A model generated the notes under the pieces. That model saw only the letters and a list, made by a program, of their open reading frames with translations. It was not told the origin of the DNA and did no database searches. A DNA stretch of 64,000 bases from assembly GCA_019722365.1 (NCBI GenBank), contig JADFUC010001357.1, positions 744,001-808,000 on the forward strand, written 5' to 3'. Made by a program: the position numbers and the translations under genes. Shown one piece after another: positions 51,549-63,636 of this stretch; positions within the stretch are counted from its first letter, which is position 1, and every line of letters begins with the position of its first letter. This stretch comes from Lithospermum erythrorhizon (lineage: Eukaryota; Streptophyta; Magnoliopsida; Boraginales; Boraginaceae).

Positions 51549-52639
51549 TGTTAGTTACTTCCTCCATTATTAATATAGGCCTAGAATATCTCTTTAATGG
51601 ATATATGTTAGTGGGTTAATTAGATAACTACTTTTGTTAATATTTAATGGTCAACCTAGATCATTTGTAAGGAAGACATATATTTTATCAATTAATATTT
51701 CAAAATACTAGGAGATCTTTCTACTATTGCCTATTGTGATATTTGAAAATAGCGAAACAAATCCTCCCTGCTTGGAGATTCTTGCAACAAAGGGAATCTC
51801 CATCATTTGTACTGTGAGTTTTTCGATCCAGATGATGACCTCTAGAACATCATCGACCAACCCACCACCTTCCCCAAACACCACTACAAACAACCCTCAA
51901 CCTCCCTCACCACCACCATTTCCAATATAAATCTTCAACCAGTCATACAACCACCCATCAACATTTTGAATGACCTTACCTCCATAGTCCACGCCCTCTC
52001 CTCCATGGAATGTCGGGACAACCCCAAGAATGCCTTTGAGGCGGTAAGAAGTTGCTGCGGTTCAGAGTGAACAAAAAATGAGGCCGGAGGGGGTATTAAT
52101 ACCTTTACCTTCCGCTGAGGACGCTTTTGTGGGGTATATTGATACGAACCAAGCCTAGTAGTTCTAGTAGGAGATTAATTTAGGAGCTTATACATGTTTG
52201 GCTAGATTTATCATAAAGGATAAAAATATAAATTTATACAAAACTCGTTAAAAGACACAAAAATAATCACGGTAGATATCACTTATATTAACTAACTAAC
52301 CGCGGCAATTATTAAATGCCCTCAACTTAAAATGGTGAAAAACAAATATACCCCCGCTTTATCCCTGGGGCCGTCAGATCAGATTTCCCACTTAAACCGA
52401 CCGATCTAACGATTTCAGACATCTATAAGTTTAAATGTTTATTTTCATGTACAATGTGGCGCTTCCATTCTTAGTTTTAGCATTTGGAATCTATATGTTA
52501 GTTATTTCCTCCATTATTAGTGGTATAAGCCTGTAATATTCTTTAGTAAATATATATTTACAGCGGGTTAGGTAATTACTTTTTATTAGTATTTAATGGT
52601 CATCCTAGATCATTTGTAAGGAAGATATATATTTTATCA
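51549..52639 (+). mobile_element. small element with direct terminal repeats (TRIM-like)
   Basis: Two direct repeats, 51549-51690 and 52496-52639, both start TGTTAGTTA.TTCCTCCATT and end ATTTTATCA, so they have LTR-like TG...CA ends. The inside is about 805 bases and encodes no transposase or polymerase; the only notable stretch is a Pro/Thr/Ser-rich open frame at 51727-51930. No target duplication or tRNA primer site was found. It fits a TRIM or an internally deleted LTR element. Confidence 0.6.
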
Positions 52640-53453
52640 ATCAACTAGCTTATATGCTAAGTATTACCACAAGAAATTATTTTCATTATTTTTATAATAA
52701 AATTATAATAAAAAGAAAATAAATTAAAAAAACTAAAAAAATAAGATGAAAAAGTTACTATGAAAAAAATAAAAATAGTGAATTCAAAGTGAAACAACTT
52801 TTTCACGTTCTCTCTTTGTGATAATTATTATGTAAGATAAGATTTGTAGTAGTAGCTATTGAGTGTTATCACAAGTGTTTACACCACAAAACATTACTAA
52901 GAAAATAAAATAAAAAATTCATCAAGAGTGTGAAAACGGTAAATATATTAATTCGACTTCATTCAGAACTCCGCCAATATATTCCTTGTGACATTATATA
53001 GCTGTGATGTATATTTCCTAAAAAGACTAGAAAATCTTCCTATGACTCTATGACTTTACCTATTTTAAGTAGATGCTTACAACAGCTAGAAAACAACTTC
53101 ACAAGTTGTGAAATTCTTGCAAACAGTGAAATCTATCATAGATCCTCTATCACAAATCCTGAACTCAAACTGTTATCTATCTCAAATCTTGTACTCATGT
53201 TCATTCCCCTAAGAATCAACAACATCATGATTTATTTCTTATTTTTCTCTGGTACAAGTTTACAAATGTCTTTGTGCTTGATACAGTAACTACTAAGTGA
53301 ATCGATGCACATATTGCAACCTATCATTTTCTTAAACTGAAGTAATCATGAATTCATGATAAAGATACGCTAGGCCTTGTTACATAATCTTAATCACTAA
53401 GATAAGGAATACAAAAGAAATGGTCTATTGCGAGGGATATAAGCACTGAACAC
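52640..53453. other. spacer downstream of the PAH gene
   Basis: AT-rich sequence; the part next to 53453 should be the PAH 3' untranslated region. No gene is supported. Confidence 0.4.
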
Positions 53454-56400
53454 CTACAAGTCATCCACATCCGGTAATGACGTCTTCCAAAAATTCCAAG
53501 AGTTAAAGTCCTCCTGCACACACAAAATGCACAATCCAATGGAAACAGCATGATTTATCGCAAATTTGCAATGCGTAAGATATTTGGGTAAATGTCATTC
53601 ATATATCTAATTTTAGAATTTCCTTATCACTAATATTTCTATCTAAATAGTGTCTGATTACGTCGATGGATATTCCAAACATTTATATCAAACTACCAAT
53701 ATAGAGGTTGGGAAGTCATTTGATATAATCTAATATTTGACCATGTACCTAACAGTAGTTTAAGATAGGGGTAATCAACAAAACCAAAATGAGATACAAC
53801 TGCCCTTTCTTTATCAATACTCACATTTTTAGTGCACATCTTTAATGATGGAAAGGTATTATTTCCCACACTTGATCAATACTCTATTTGCATGCACATA
53901 CGAAAGAATCTAGGAAGTTACCAGATGTCCATTTCCATTATTTTTTATGGAGTGTATACATCTTTTTCGGGGTGCCAATACAGTTCGAAAAAGATCATGT
54001 GCCCAACTAACATTGAAAATAAAAATGGAATACCTAAAAGAATACACATCCCAAGCTTTAGCTTTAATTAAACGACCATTACCTGTTCAACCAAGGATGT
54101 TGGAGGGAACATGTCATGTACAAGAGTGTGCAATGAAGTGTAAGATTTCACATCGACACGGTTATTAATAGCTACCTCACCCTGTAAAATATTAAATAAC
54201 TTTTTAAGGAAAATGAATAAATATATCCATGAATAAAGAAAGTGTTGTCCGGACCTTGGGGTTGATTATAAAAATTTTGCCCTTCGGAATACCGATTTTT
54301 CGATAGCTGAGTTCATCGGTATCTCTGTTTCCAAAGCCCGCATAAAATGGATTGTAATCAGGAGGGAAAAGTGCTTTGATGTCCTCTAAAATTGGCTCTT
54401 TTAGATTCTAAGATCGGGGAGAACCAGCTGGATAAAAGACATGACCTTCATATAAGGAAAGAGAAGTGCATCCAATGAATACCTCTAAACAAGCTATCTT
54501 GAATTCGTGAGGTGCCCTTCTTATCACTGCCATCATGTAATATGACACAATTCATTACTTCGAGACCAACTGAACGAAGACTATGGTGGACGATGCACAC
54601 AAAATCATATCAATGCATGGGTTGTAACTTACAACATTACAAGCAAATATGTAACAGCAGGTAGATAAGCACATAAAGCATCAAGGAAGAACATAGAGCA
54701 GCAGCACAAGATTACAAATTTAGAATTCTACAGGTTGACCATGTCCAAGAAGTACCTCTGAACGAGAGAGAGAGAGCGGGGGGTGGAGAGTATAAGAAAA
54801 TAAGTCCGTCTATTACAAAGTTTATGTCTCTGCCTATCCGTTAAAATCACAGACTGAATCAATTTGAATGAAACTTCCACCAAAGCAGATGTTCAAGGTA
54901 CATCTTCCTTACTATGAAAACTACCCCAACACCATAAAACGTAAAACTATTCGCACCTAACCCCCTTGTAAAATTTTATGTGCTCTAAAACCCTGAAATG
55001 TCAATAAAGGTCGCTAAATAAAAGAATTATGATGTTTTAAATATAAAAGTACTTTAAATTGTTTCAGACATTCGGTACAGCTGCATTGCTTCTTTTCACT
55101 GAATCATCATTTAGTTCACCTTGCATGTCATTTCCTCTACATCTATGAATTTGGATTTCTATGGACATCTTTAAAAAAGGTATCCACATTTATTATCTTA
55201 GAACATAAATCTAATTCACCAAGAGTTGCATAAGATTCTGCCAGCATGAATTTGTTTATTCAGTTAATCAAGCAGATCCATTTGATATCCAAACGAAATG
55301 TCTACATTTGACTATGTATATCATGCCTTCTGCTAATAGGATCACTTGTAAAGTTGTAATGAAAAATACACTACAAGATATCCACCCTAACGATCCTTAT
55401 AAATGTAACTATTTTCGTATACCATTAAAGATGAAGAAGAAAAATAAGTTCGATGAATGAAATTTGAGCAGAAGGATATTATGCAATGCATAAACTCTAA
55501 ACCATAAATAAGTCGGTCAACATAACAGCTGTTAAAAAATTAATGGAGAATGAACTTACCTTCTCGATAAAGTGACGGGAACAACCCATCTGGAGAAATA
55601 ACAACTGGTCCACTGGGCAAGGTTTTCCCATCCTGTATATACATAGAATTATACAGCTGATTTATTTCTCTAAAGATAATAAAGCAACATAATTAGACAA
55701 GAAAAAACCATAGCACAGACTAATGGTATTGAGTGGGAGGTTGCCCTCCATGTTTCTTTCTATTCTCCTCCCTCTTCCAAACTAGAGTTGACATGGTACC
55801 TTTCCATTTCCCTTTTGGTTCCACGTCAAATTCCATGGGAAATTTCATGTAAACCAAAGAAAATCTCAGTAACCTATGAAGCCTAAGGCCTTGTTCAGTT
55901 ACAGAGAATTTTCAGCATTCTGACTTTTCTACTCCAGCACTAAATCCAAAAAGTACAAATGTGTTTGTTTGTCCATAAACCAGCAAAGCTTTCAAATCTT
56001 CAATTTGAGCCGATTTTGGAGAAGTCGAATAGCTGTTTCCTGGTTTTTCTTATCAAGTTATCCTAGGTCCCACACAACTCCATATGATAAAATTTTATAA
56101 GCAATTTTTTAAGTCCCATATCAAGTATGAAGCGTGATTACGCCAACAATCGAAGATTACCAACAAAATAATTTAATCTATTAGTATATTACCAACAATC
56201 GAAGATTCCATAGGCTAACTATTTTATCATGTAGCTTATGGGTTAGTTTCAAGCAGTCGACGTTGTTTTGTGTTGGAAGGAAGATATTTCGTGAGACATA
56301 GTTTTGGATAAATCGAGTTTTCCGAATTTTAGTTAGGACATCTGGAGGTTCAATTAGCTAGTGTGATTCTAAATACTAATATTTGCAGTAGCTCATATAC

Positions 56401-59400
56401 ATTGCCTGCCACCTACGCACACCCCCAATTCAAAATGGTTATATTGTCAAACAAAAGGCCAAAACATAAGGGTATATTAAAAAATCAGAACTTAAAATAC
56501 TAATTAAAATATGATAAGTGCGACTCCTCACAGTCAGTGTGGGATGGAGGGAGTATGTAAGCACTTATACTCCAATTCATGACTAATCTCACCAATTATA
56601 TTCGTTTACTTGCGAAATTTCTGAACATTTTTAACACACTTGTCTTTGACATAATTACAAATTTAATATTTTCTTGGTGCACTAAGAAAGTTTACAGCCT
56701 GAGGAAAGACCATATTATAATCGCATGAACATTTGATATATTGGCAATGAAAGATATTAGTTACATTTGTATGATACGCATACAAATGGTGCTAAGAATC
56801 TGTATGTTAAAGTTAGAGACTTGAGAGAGCGAGAGACTACCTGCTTAAGATTCAACAGAAAACTTCTAGTTAGATATGCTTGGACAATAGCACGTGCGCT
56901 AAGAAAAAGGAGCTGGTACCCATTCTCCTGCAGCAAAAATCAACTTTTTTAAATAAAAAATAAAAAATGGTTTTGCCTGCAGACGTTAGAATGAAGCTAT
57001 ACTCTTGAAAGAATGACAGATAAGCCAAAACGCTACATCATCCTGAAATATGCAAGTAGAAAAGGATGCAGGAATATTCTAAATGAGACGACTGACGACT
57101 CTCAACCATGCACTCTTTACAATATGAAAAACTAATATTTGAAGTAGCACACGGAGAGTTCAAATCAATCGGACATGTGTGGAACTTCTAGCACGGTGTG
57201 AAACAATTGCCAAAAATCTTAGATAATAACTTTATGAAAATTCAGAATCCCATAAATGCCCTTAAGGGTTAACTTAAGCTAATATTAAGGCTCTAAGCAG
57301 TCACTAATAAACTGAAGACATTGATCCCCCACAACCAATTTGAGAGGGAGATCTTAGAACAAAAATACCTTAATGGCAGAGAAAAGGCGAGCTATTCCAG
57401 AATGTGTCCAGTCCTTTCCAACCAATGGCATGAATTGACCAAGAACATCAGACCTACAGAATAAGAATGCTATCATACAAGATACAAATGCATCAGACAG
57501 CCTAAGTGCCTGCATTACTTCAATGATTTACACAAACATTAGACAGCCTAAAGAAATATGTTTATAAGCACAAACATATTAAATGAATACAAGTAAGGTC
57601 TTAGTCCGGTTATTCATGTTACAAGCATTAAAATAAAGTGAACTTGTAGCATACTTTAGTTATATATTCAAGTTATAACCATTCCCTGGATTCCTGGAAG
57701 ACATAATACTAAAATTGTCAAGTTCCCCTATCCAGACAATACTATACCTAAAGAAATATATTTATAAGCACAAACTAGCATGCATAAGAGTGATACTGCA
57801 AGTTCACAAATTGAGAGAGAGAGAGAACAAAGACCTTACTTTGTAATTGTACCATCAACATCTGAAATTACAATTCGTGCATTATACCTCCACAAGTATA
57901 TGTGAGCGTCAACCTGCCCCAAAAGAATTGACTTGGTTAATTACATGAAGTAAATTTAACACAAAAACATGTCAGTTCTGTTGGATTCATATGCATAGTG
58001 AAAAGAATTACAGACCTTTTGCACCCCTAAGACCCTGGTCGAAAAAATAAATGTCACCATATTTTGGCCTTCTTTAAGGTTCAAAGATGCAATTTGATCA
58101 GAAGTGGGCACATTTGTTCTCACAAGTTGCTTGTGGGGAGATTCCCCGTCACTTTTAGTTGGAGTCAGTTCAGGAGTTATCTCTGGATCAACAAACTCCT
58201 CATTTGATGATATACTGCTACTATGTTCGAGAGTCTTCACCCGTCTAAATGGGATCGACCACAACCTCCATCTCCTTCCTGAAGGAGTCAATGGCATTCC
58301 AGAATCGGCTTCTTTTGTTTTCAACATCTCATTTTCTACAAGAATAGAATCATTAACATCAATAGGTAGATTCACACCATATGCAGCAAGACCAAGGACA
58401 ATCGGAGCTGCTTTCTCCCACGACAAGTACATCCCTCTATATCGGACCACTAAATTTTCGTTCTTAATTATTGATGATGCTGAGAGATTAAACTCCTCCT
58501 TGGATACACGATTGGCATCGAAAACGTCTGCAGCTGCACTGGAACCCATTCCAGCATGAAGAAGATTCTTACATACAGATAATTCCAGCCCTGTTACCAG
58601 ATAACATGTATAAAAGGAAGAAATAAAGTAAGACAAAGAGGTAGATCTTTAGAAAACAAAGATACTGATGAGTCATTGAAAGTAATGTCAATACTTGTAC
58701 CTAAATTGGATGTTTCTTCACCAGAAGAAGGCGTCTCAGATTCTGATTTCTCACATTTTACGGATGGAGTTCCAGAATCAATTTCTCCCTCATCATTATG
58801 CTCCTCTAGTTTTGAACCAACAAGTAATTCCTGAGATTCAACATCCTTGCCTTCAGCTGTTAGCAGTTCATTATGCTCCTCTGGTTTTATATCAAGATGA
58901 TCTAATTGATTAGTTATGCTGTTAGAAATTTCATGATCTGAATCCAAAGGGGTTGTCTCGCAGGTGTCACCCCCAACAGACAAAGCTGGTGTAGTATCAG
59001 AACTAGGGAGCAGTTGTCCATTAGCATCTCCTGATACATGTTCATCATCATAGATTGCTCTTGAACTGTTAAGATATCCCTCTTTCAAATTCTCTAAATT
59101 TTTACTATCATCTGATGAAGGAACCTTCTTGATGTGGTCGCCATTATCAACATGATTTGCCAGCTCCGTGAGCTCCAAACAGCTACTGAAAACTTCACCA
59201 CTAATAATACCAGCAGATTCATTTTCTCTACAAGTGGTTGGGGACTCCTTGCACCCTTCATCTGCGCAATCTTCAGCTTCTTGCATTTTCCCATGATGTC
59301 TGCCATCATGTGATGCTAGATGGCATTCGAGACCAGTATCATCATCATTAGTATTATTGCTATCATCATCCATATTAATACTGCATGCATCTTGAGAAGT

Positions 59401-60219
59401 GATCTTATTTGGACTAGTGTTTTGAGCACCTATATAATCTGTAGTCCACACATCTTCTCCTGTACTGAACTCTTTGTTATCGTTGCTGAAGTCGGACCCT
59501 TTTCCAGGGCCAAGATGAAATTGAGGTGTATCTAAGTTCAAAATGTCACCATTCTTCTCTGCGGAAGTGATAGGTGCTGTAAGTATATGACCATCGACAC
59601 TAACCAGAATGACTCCTGAACTATCCTGTGATTCTAGCACATGACCCATGTCACCGTATTCTGATGGCTCAGCGGAGCTATCTAGAGAAAACTGCTCATC
59701 TTGAAAATCATAGAACCTCGCACCATCGGACTCTGTCCGCTCAAGACGGTCCAGACCTAATGTAACACGTTCATCCAGAATCCCTAACTCATGCTCTCCA
59801 GAAACTGAGTGTTTGCGTCTACCTCTATAACCATCTTTTCTACTATTAGCTTCATTAGATAAATCAGTCTCATTATCCTCTCTTACATCTTCATGACTAC
59901 CAGAATGTTCTGGACCATCATTCTTTTCATCATCCTTATCCAAGTGTACCTCCTTTATGAAATAAGCTTCACCAGAATTGTCAAGATTCATACGGAAACC
60001 CGCTTCAGTGCCATTAACTTCAATTTTTACAAACTTCTCTGCCCCCTTGAGAACACCCTGAAATTTACCAAATCGAACATACCAAGGGGTGCTCCGGTAA
60101 CTTCCATCCTGCTGCTGAACAACGATTATGTCAACCGCCCCTCCGAACGGATGAAATGGGGTGGCAACAGAGTACACACCTTGGGTTATAAGGCTACTAA
60201 CTTTACCCACCACATTCAT
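53454..60219 (-). CDS. phosphatidate phosphatase, lipin family (PAH)
   Basis: Dephosphorylates phosphatidate to diacylglycerol, feeding galactolipid synthesis and limiting ER phospholipid production; soluble, acting at the ER membrane. Ten coding exons (minus): 60219-58701, 58590-58016, 57913-57840, 57453-57369, 56927-56841, 55632-55560, 54526-54483, 54383-54255, 54181-54083 and 53513-53454. All join in phase with GT-AG sites, giving 914 residues, similar to Arabidopsis PAH1/PAH2. The start is the ATG at 60219 ([18 protein letters not shown]), matching the family; the in-frame GTG at 60228 is not needed. Domains are the N-terminal lipin domain (1 to about 110, with [14 protein letters not shown]), a long acidic, poorly conserved middle, and the C-terminal HAD-like lipin domain with the catalytic DVDGT at 716-720 and SDVLGQFMP after it. 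The end is [17 protein letters not shown]. It looks intact. Confidence 0.96.
55884..56456. mobile_element. possible Tourist-like MITE inside a PAH intron
   Basis: Lies in the 1.2-kb intron between PAH exons 5 and 6. The left end AAGGCCTTGTTCAGTT resembles the PIF/Harbinger Tourist terminus, and the right end contains CAAACAAAAGGCC, its rough inverse. Inside, CCAACAATCGAAGATT occurs twice, 49 bases apart (56143 and 56192). A separate MITE end, GGGATGGAGGGAGTA, lies near 56542. Confidence 0.4.
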
Positions 60220-60730
60220 CTGGCCCACCTAACCCCTCAAGAACAACAAAAACCTTAAAAATCTTCCAATCTAAGATATATCTTCACTATAACACCCAAA
60301 CAAGCCTTGATCAATATATCATATCAAAGAAACTACCCAAAAAAGGGTCCAAAAAGTCCAGTCTTTGCACTAAATGCCTGCATGCAACATAAATCTCAAT
60401 TTGCATAGATGCAGTATGATCATGCAAATGGTATCTATAAATGTACAATTAAATACACACACACACAATAACTAATATATTGATATAAATCTGTAAAGAA
60501 CGCAACTTTACATAAATAAAATCCAAACAAAACAACCCATATTTATAATTACTCTCAGTAACCATCCAATTTAATATCTTTAACAAATTCAAATATGAAA
60601 ACATAAATTTCCCAAAAAATAAAAATAAAAATATATACTTACAGATGAAAATCCAATCAGTCCTTCTACTCCAACTGCAACCGGATCAAAACCAACAATT
60701 AACTCAATAAATCTTCAAATATATAAATAT
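60220..60730 (-). promoter_or_regulatory. PAH 5' leader with probable intron, and TATA box
   Basis: A consensus donor TCT|GTAAGTATAT (donor at 60642-60641, minus strand) lies upstream of the start codon, and AG acceptors after a T-rich stretch lie at about 60235-60220. An intron of about 400 bases in the 5' leader is likely. A TATA-like TATTTATATA on the minus strand at about 60719-60728 would place the transcription start near 60690. Confidence 0.45.
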
Positions 60731-62187
60731 TTAACTGACCAATTTAGTATAACCAGATTCTTGAAATGTTACTATGGTGTTTTCTTCTTATTATTATTTT
60801 TAAAATTTCATTAAAGATTGATTTTTTTTTTAATAAATATGATGTTGGGTTTTCTTAATATATTCAAAGTTTGGATTTTTTGATATCAAACTATACCAAC
60901 ACCATTAATTTTAAGAATTTTCGGAAATAAATAGGTAAGCTTTTTAAGAGAAATAAATTTTCTTCAGTTTTTTACCCTCGTGCTTTTTTAAAATATCATA
61001 TTAGTACAACTTGAAGGGTTTATTTCATAGGGGTATTTTAGTCAAGTCACTTAAATTTCGTTACTCTCGAAGATGGTGGTAGGTGTGGTATTTTTTTGTA
61101 ATTTTTTTGTTCTTATAGTCAACTTAGGGGAATGAGATTAATTTTAATAATTTTATATTTGTGAATTTTAGGGTATGTTTGATGTGGGGGCATGCAATTA
61201 GAAGATTTGAAATGTAATTATTTCATGTTTAGGTTATTAAGAGGATCTAAATCATTTATATGTATGTATTAAATGGTTATATCAAAAGAATTATAGAATT
61301 AGGTTTTGCATATCATGTAATTATATTTCAGAATATTTCGTACTAAAAAATAACTTTTCCCTCCATCTTATGAAAAGTAGTTAAAATTAACAAATTTAGT
61401 GGCTTTAATTGATACAATATGTTTGATTTCAATCAAAACTATGATGTTAATATCAAAGTACTTTAAAAATGATATTGTGGTCATTGGGTACATGTAGTTG
61501 ACTAGGATACTTGGGTGCATATGAGTATCTGTGGGCAGTGGGTGGCTAGTGCAGCTGAAGAGATAGTTAGCCTTGCATTCTACTCAGTATTCAGTGATGT
61601 TTTACATGTTTAGGCCAGTTGAGAGGTACTCGATGACGACGAGGAAGAAGAGGCTGCAGAACTGGCTCTTCTGGATGAAGAGTTAGAGCTATATTTTGAA
61701 CTGATCATTATGATGGAAGTATTAAGTATAGGTTCATCCTTCATGTCATCAATCAAGATGATTCCATTATTTCCATATCAAGTACAAATGTTAGTATTTA
61801 GTCATAAGGTTTCACAAACTAATGAAGTGACTGTTTTAGCTTCTTGGAGTAGATTCTCCCAGTTTGCTTCTTAGAGAGGTTGTGTACTAAGGAGTAAAGA
61901 GGGTAAATTGAAATTTGTACCTCTATTCAAATATATGTGGTTGTCTTACTAGTATCAAACTCACAGTCTGTTATCACAGAATCATCATCACTCCTTATAT
62001 CTTATTTATATTATATGATTGATAGCAAATACTAGTAAGAAGAGGAATAGCCCAGACAAACATGCACAAAGATATCATATCATAAGATTATAATTGGATG
62101 TAAACTGAAGGGGTGGAAAGGGAATGAAGGCATAGCAGCAATCTTGTTAGTGTACTTCTTCAACAATAAAGAAGTCTCTGGTCTCAA
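60731..62187. other. spacer between PAH and the small gene
   Basis: Contains one odd open stretch, 61623-61874 (+, 84 codons, no ATG near its start), beginning with a strongly acidic run (DDDEEEEAAELALLDEEL). I do not recognise it. The rest is AT-rich with no supported gene; the right end should hold the 3' untranslated region of the next gene. Confidence 0.4.
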
Positions 62188-62776
62188 CTATCCCATAACA
62201 TCTATAGAGGTAGTGCAAGATAACATCTTCTGAAACATGGCTCTAAATGCAGGCACAGACTTCTTCATCTTCACTTTGTCTTTCCCCTTGCAAGACCTAA
62301 TCTTATCTCCTGTCTTCTTTTTTTCATGCACCATCCTCTGTCTAAATTTCCCCAAACATTTCTTTGTCCTCTCAGGCATTGTCTCCTTCTTGGAAAATTG
62401 ATAGCTCCTAAGGTAAATTTGCCTGCGATCAGTAGCAGAATCAGAATTTTAGTCAAAAGTCAAAAAAATTATGTAATTACAAAAATATGTTGCCTTCTAG
62501 CTAATTAAAACAAATTAAATATCAAATGTCGGGGCCGGGAGACTCCCCGAAAACCTCTAATCTCCATCCTTACCTGCAAGAAACATTGTCTACCATCCTT
62601 GGTTGCGCTTCTAGCAACTGGCCAGACTCTCCAAGCGGCGTCTGCATGTTAGGAATGTCCTCTGCTTTGGCAAACTCTGCATCAGATTCTGGCCATTTGT
62701 GGACTTTAACATAGTTGGATCTCATCATAGGATTTCTGGTATCACTCATACAATTTGATACACAAACTCTGCTCAT
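62188..62776 (-). CDS. small basic plant protein of unknown function
   Basis: Two exons, 62776-62574 and 62422-62188, join at a phase-2 GT-AG intron (TGCAG|GTAAGG ... GATCGCAG|GC) to give 145 residues. The first half is mildly polar with several Cys and Met residues (MSRVCVSNCMSDTRNPMM) and an acidic Pro-containing part. The splice junction produces RQIYLRSYQFSKKE, and the second half is very Lys/Arg-rich (PERTKKCLGKFRQRM, KVKMKKSVPAFRAMF) and ends CTTSIDVMG. It has no signal peptide or membrane helix. The layout, with a YLRSYxFS motif followed by a basic C-terminus, reminds me of a small uncharacterised plant-specific family, but I cannot name it. The leader is purine-rich. No function is proposed. 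Confidence 0.75.
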
Positions 62777-63636
62777 ATTTTCTCCCCTTTTAAATGGTTT
62801 GAAGAAGAGGCAAGAGTGATGGAGATGTTAGGACTAACCCATATTTAGAATGGAATAAATTGATTGGATTATTGCATTTTGTCAAGAGGCTATGTAGTTA
62901 GCATATTAGCATTTTAAAAATTACTGGTTTTAAAATGATTTTGAGCCACCAGGCAAGAAATAACTAAAATGTGGACTATATTACTGCCATCAAATTTAAT
63001 TGCTGCAGATATCATTTGGTAAGGTGTACTTAACTTTGGTGGGTAGTCGAGCTCTAATAAATCTTCAATGTGTATCTCATAATCCGTTATTTAGTCGGAC
63101 GAGATATTTTTGCTATTACTATTGACTATGTGTATATTGAATAAGATAGATCAATGTTCAAATATATTCCGTATAATAATGATCTTGTGTAACAGTAGAG
63201 GTACAAAATTATGGTGCAGTAATAATACTCTGTCCATTCCAAAATGTTAGAGATGTTTACCAATTACAATACAAACATTTTAAAGAAAAATTTAAAAAAA
63301 TTCGTACCAACAATTTTCTTTCCTTTCTTCCCTCTCCCAATTTCATCAAAGTTGCAACTTAATATGAATAATGTGTAAAATGATTTGCATAAACTCGATC
63401 GAGTGACTGACACGACGATCTAAATCACATGAGTCGTTTAAACAAAAATAATAAACTGATGCTTGCATTAACATCATGTACACTTCCAGATACTAAATAT
63501 GCAACACTAAAATTAACCAAAACCAAATAATAATTTGATCGTACTTACTAAGAAAAATTTACAATTTACTACTACATGGAACTCAAATATGCAACACTTA
63601 AGGCAAGAATGAGTGTGTTTTTTAAGAAATAACCAA
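62777..63636. other. upstream region of the small gene and spacer
   Basis: Should contain the promoter of the leftward small gene. A MITE-like end, ACTCTGTCCATTCC, lies near 63228. Nothing else is supported. Confidence 0.4.

Noticed and set aside
58104..58559. 151-codon plus-strand open frame
   Set aside because: Antisense to PAH exon 2, which has clear family similarity and matching splice sites.
59893..60258. 121-codon plus-strand open frame over the PAH start
   Set aside because: Antisense to the conserved N-terminal lipin domain; hydrophobic composition comes from the complementary codons.
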